A stretch of DNA of 64,000 nucleotides from assembly GCF_000004075.3 (NCBI RefSeq), contig NC_026660.2, positions 15,147,837 to 15,211,836 on the forward strand. Direction: 5' to 3'. Every line of letters begins with the position of its first letter. Positions within the stretch are counted from its first letter, which is position 1. Shown piece after piece: positions 62,180-64,000 of this stretch. The stretch comes from Cucumis sativus. Lineage: Eukaryota; Streptophyta; Magnoliopsida; Cucurbitales; Cucurbitaceae. A program made the position numbers and the translations under genes. Below the pieces are notes generated by a model. It did not search any database and was not told the origin of the DNA. It saw nothing but the letters and a program-made list of their open reading frames with translations.

Positions 62180-63919
62180 TTGAGGCCATGCATAATTCAA
62201 TTTCCTTACTCCTAAAACTCCCTGCATTGAACTCAAAGTTGAAATATTGAATGTGTTTAACATATTAGTTGTGGCATCAGTGAGAATCCACACATATCCT
62301 TCGCTCATCATTCCCAGCTCGTTGGCTATGCATGCCAAAAACTCAAGTTCCCAAACTCTGCTCCACGTGGACTACAAAAACTCTCGTTTGCATCATCCCC
62401 GATCTCTTAAGCTCTTCTTTGATATGATTACTAGATGTTGTAGTGTCGATGATATTCCGGTTAACACGAACTTTTATGTCCTACAATAAGATCATATATA
62501 AGTAATTAGATAATATAGGATTCTATACATTTTATTTGGTAATGAAAAGAGTAATCCATATATCTTAAACACATTAAAACTATTTTTTTCAATAAAAAGG
62601 GGATAATTTTATGTGGTTATTGTATTGCATCCTTGAATAGACACATGAAAGATTGTGTCGAAAAAACAACACAAGAGAGGCGAATTTGTCTCTTGGAGAA
62701 ACACACATTCATTTAAAGATGGTTTTTCAAAAGAGAAGCAATCATTAAAACATTCATTCAAGTTTTAATGGATTTGTCTCTTGGGTATAGGGGGCATAAT
62801 CTTACTAAGAGTTGGTCAATCTATATCTATTATGGCCAACCTTAAAAAAGAATGAATGTATTTCTCTAGAAATTAAGTTCAAGCAAACGTTTGTTTGCAA
62901 CCATTTCAAATTAAAGCTACACACTTTATTAGCTTTTTGTGTTTTAAAGAATGGATTGTTGATTGAGCACTTAGTCCTTGTATATATATGGTGTGTATAT
63001 TACATGTTCCTTTCTCTTATTTGCACCTACATGCAAAGAGTCAATGAGATTTGCAACGATCCATTTTCCAAACTTATTGTCTTCGTAGACGGCAATGATT
63101 TCCCTCAACCCGAAAACTTTAAGGATGTCACTAATGGCGTAAACCTGGGAGGAGAGATTTTGGGTGACTCGGAAAAAGTATGAAAATTTGAGATAAGAGA
63201 GAGTGGAAATTTTTGGTGCAAATGAAATTATAGGGACCTCAGCTTTGTCACCAAGCTGCACAATGAAGTATGCTTGTGATGAACTTTCTGGTCCTAAAAT
63301 GGCTTCTACCTTGCTATCATGTATTAGTTCCATGGTTGTTTAATTATTGAAAGCAGTTGTTAAGCTTAAATTCCATTTTCGAAGAAAACAAACAAGACAT
63401 TATTTTATTTAAACCTTTAGTTTATGTGCACTCTTATATCATATTTTAGTTTTAGTCAATTCTTGATTTTATTCCAATCCAAATTAGCTCACGTATCTTA
63501 TGAAAAAAAAAAGTGAGATGATCACTTGACATTTTTTCAATGTGGAATTCTCGACTAAAGGGATTCAAATCCCTTAACCTTGTTTTTTTAAACGTTTTGA
63601 ACTGATAAAAAATAATAATAAATATTAAAACAAACCTGCTGTAGCTACACCAAAATTAGTTCGTTCCATTGGAGTCCATGGGATTGAGAATCAATTTGGT
63701 CTTATAATAATTTTGATTGGCATAAAAATCAGAGAGCGTCATATTAATGCAACTCAAACCCATCTTCCCAACAACATCATTCAAATCCAAAACCACACCC
63801 ACCTTCAAGTTTACCGCCGCAACCGTTTTGTCCGCCTCTGCTGCCACTACCGACAGTACTAATATGTTAAGGAAGAGTGCACCGATCTTCAACATTTCAA
63901 AACCCATGCCTTCCCTCAT
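62180..63919 (-). pseudogene. Glutamate-receptor-like (GLR2-type) pseudogene, amino-terminal domain only
   Basis: Three exon remnants: 63636-63919 (signal peptide and LKVGVVLDLNDVVGKMGLSC), about 63031-63338 (VEAILGPESSSQAYFIVQLG, VPIISF, YFFRVTQN, EIIAVYEDNKFGKW) and 62480 down to about 62180 (RVFVVHVEQSLG, then ACIANELGMMSEGYVWILTD). These match the ligand-binding amino-terminal domain of plant GLR channels. Defects are a frame change near 63656-63670 ending in TAA, a missing AG at the second exon's acceptor (AACAACC before ATGGAA), and a TGA at 62343-62345 where CGA is expected. The channel, second ligand-binding and transmembrane regions are absent; similarity stops at VLGVR. A TATA-like TATATAG lies upstream of the ATG. 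Confidence 0.85.
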
Positions 63920-64000
63920 TATTGTTTGGTACTTTCTATATATTTACCCCAACGTTCAGCTTTATTAATGGCTAGACCATGCGCGTATTCATGTAGCTGG

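Noticed and set aside
63555..63580. GGGATTCAAATCCC resembling a tRNA T-arm
   Set aside because: No acceptor stem or anticodon arm around it; it is simply a short palindrome.

Overview
The window is nuclear DNA from a flowering plant. It is AT-rich, its genes have several short exons with GT-AG introns, and its proteins belong to plant-specific families (R2R3-MYB, ZAT-type zinc finger with an EAR motif, RABE GTPase, TDBD protein, GLR receptor, UBN2-type copia Gag). Dispersed TCTATC/GATAGA-type repeats (about 53860-53970) resemble those common in Cucumis, so I infer a cucurbit. This is inference; no species marker was tested.

Layout. At 3.0-5.8 kb on the minus strand is a nine-exon 3-hydroxyacyl-CoA dehydratase of the PASTICCINO2-like class. 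At 8.7-9.8 kb (minus) is a MYB48/MYB59-type gene with a clear TATA box. From 9.8 to 29 kb there are no convincing genes. That stretch holds LTR-like fragments and a CACTA transposon (16961-19733, matching TTA target duplication) that contains one LTR-like copy and a perfect 49-bp inverted repeat. At 29.2 kb (plus) is an intronless ZAT-type repressor. At 31.0-31.3 kb (minus) is an unrecognised small reading frame. At 34.0-35.7 kb (plus) is a TDBD (Tify-domain-binding-domain) protein with a long, uORF-bearing leader. At 37.0-39.1 kb (minus) is an eight-exon RABE1/Rab8 GTPase.

From 41.3 to 47.1 kb a very divergent Yippee-like gene (plus) faces a divergent histone H2A gene (minus). The sequence between their 3' ends is present twice as direct copies (about 42734-43205 and 45878-46425). 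The copies are separated by an LTR-like segment and a Ptta/En/Spm transposase remnant, and one copy carries a six-unit 41-bp minisatellite.

From 48.4 to 59.3 kb the sequence is mostly transposons: a non-autonomous hAT-like element with a near-perfect 8-bp target duplication, a badly decayed plus-strand copia element, and a younger minus-strand copia element with a 172-bp 5' LTR and a deleted 3' end. A 109-aa plant membrane protein starts less than 400 bp beyond that LTR. At 62.1-63.9 kb (minus) a glutamate-receptor-like gene survives only as its amino-terminal domain, with a frameshift, a lost splice acceptor, a nonsense codon and a hairpin at the break point.

The genes do not form a pathway or cluster. 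They are independent plant genes among mobile DNA. I found no convincing new biological system. The most notable items are the H2A/Yippee duplication, the two near-perfect foldbacks, the conserved alternative-splice layout of the MYB gene, and the altered H2A residues and tail.
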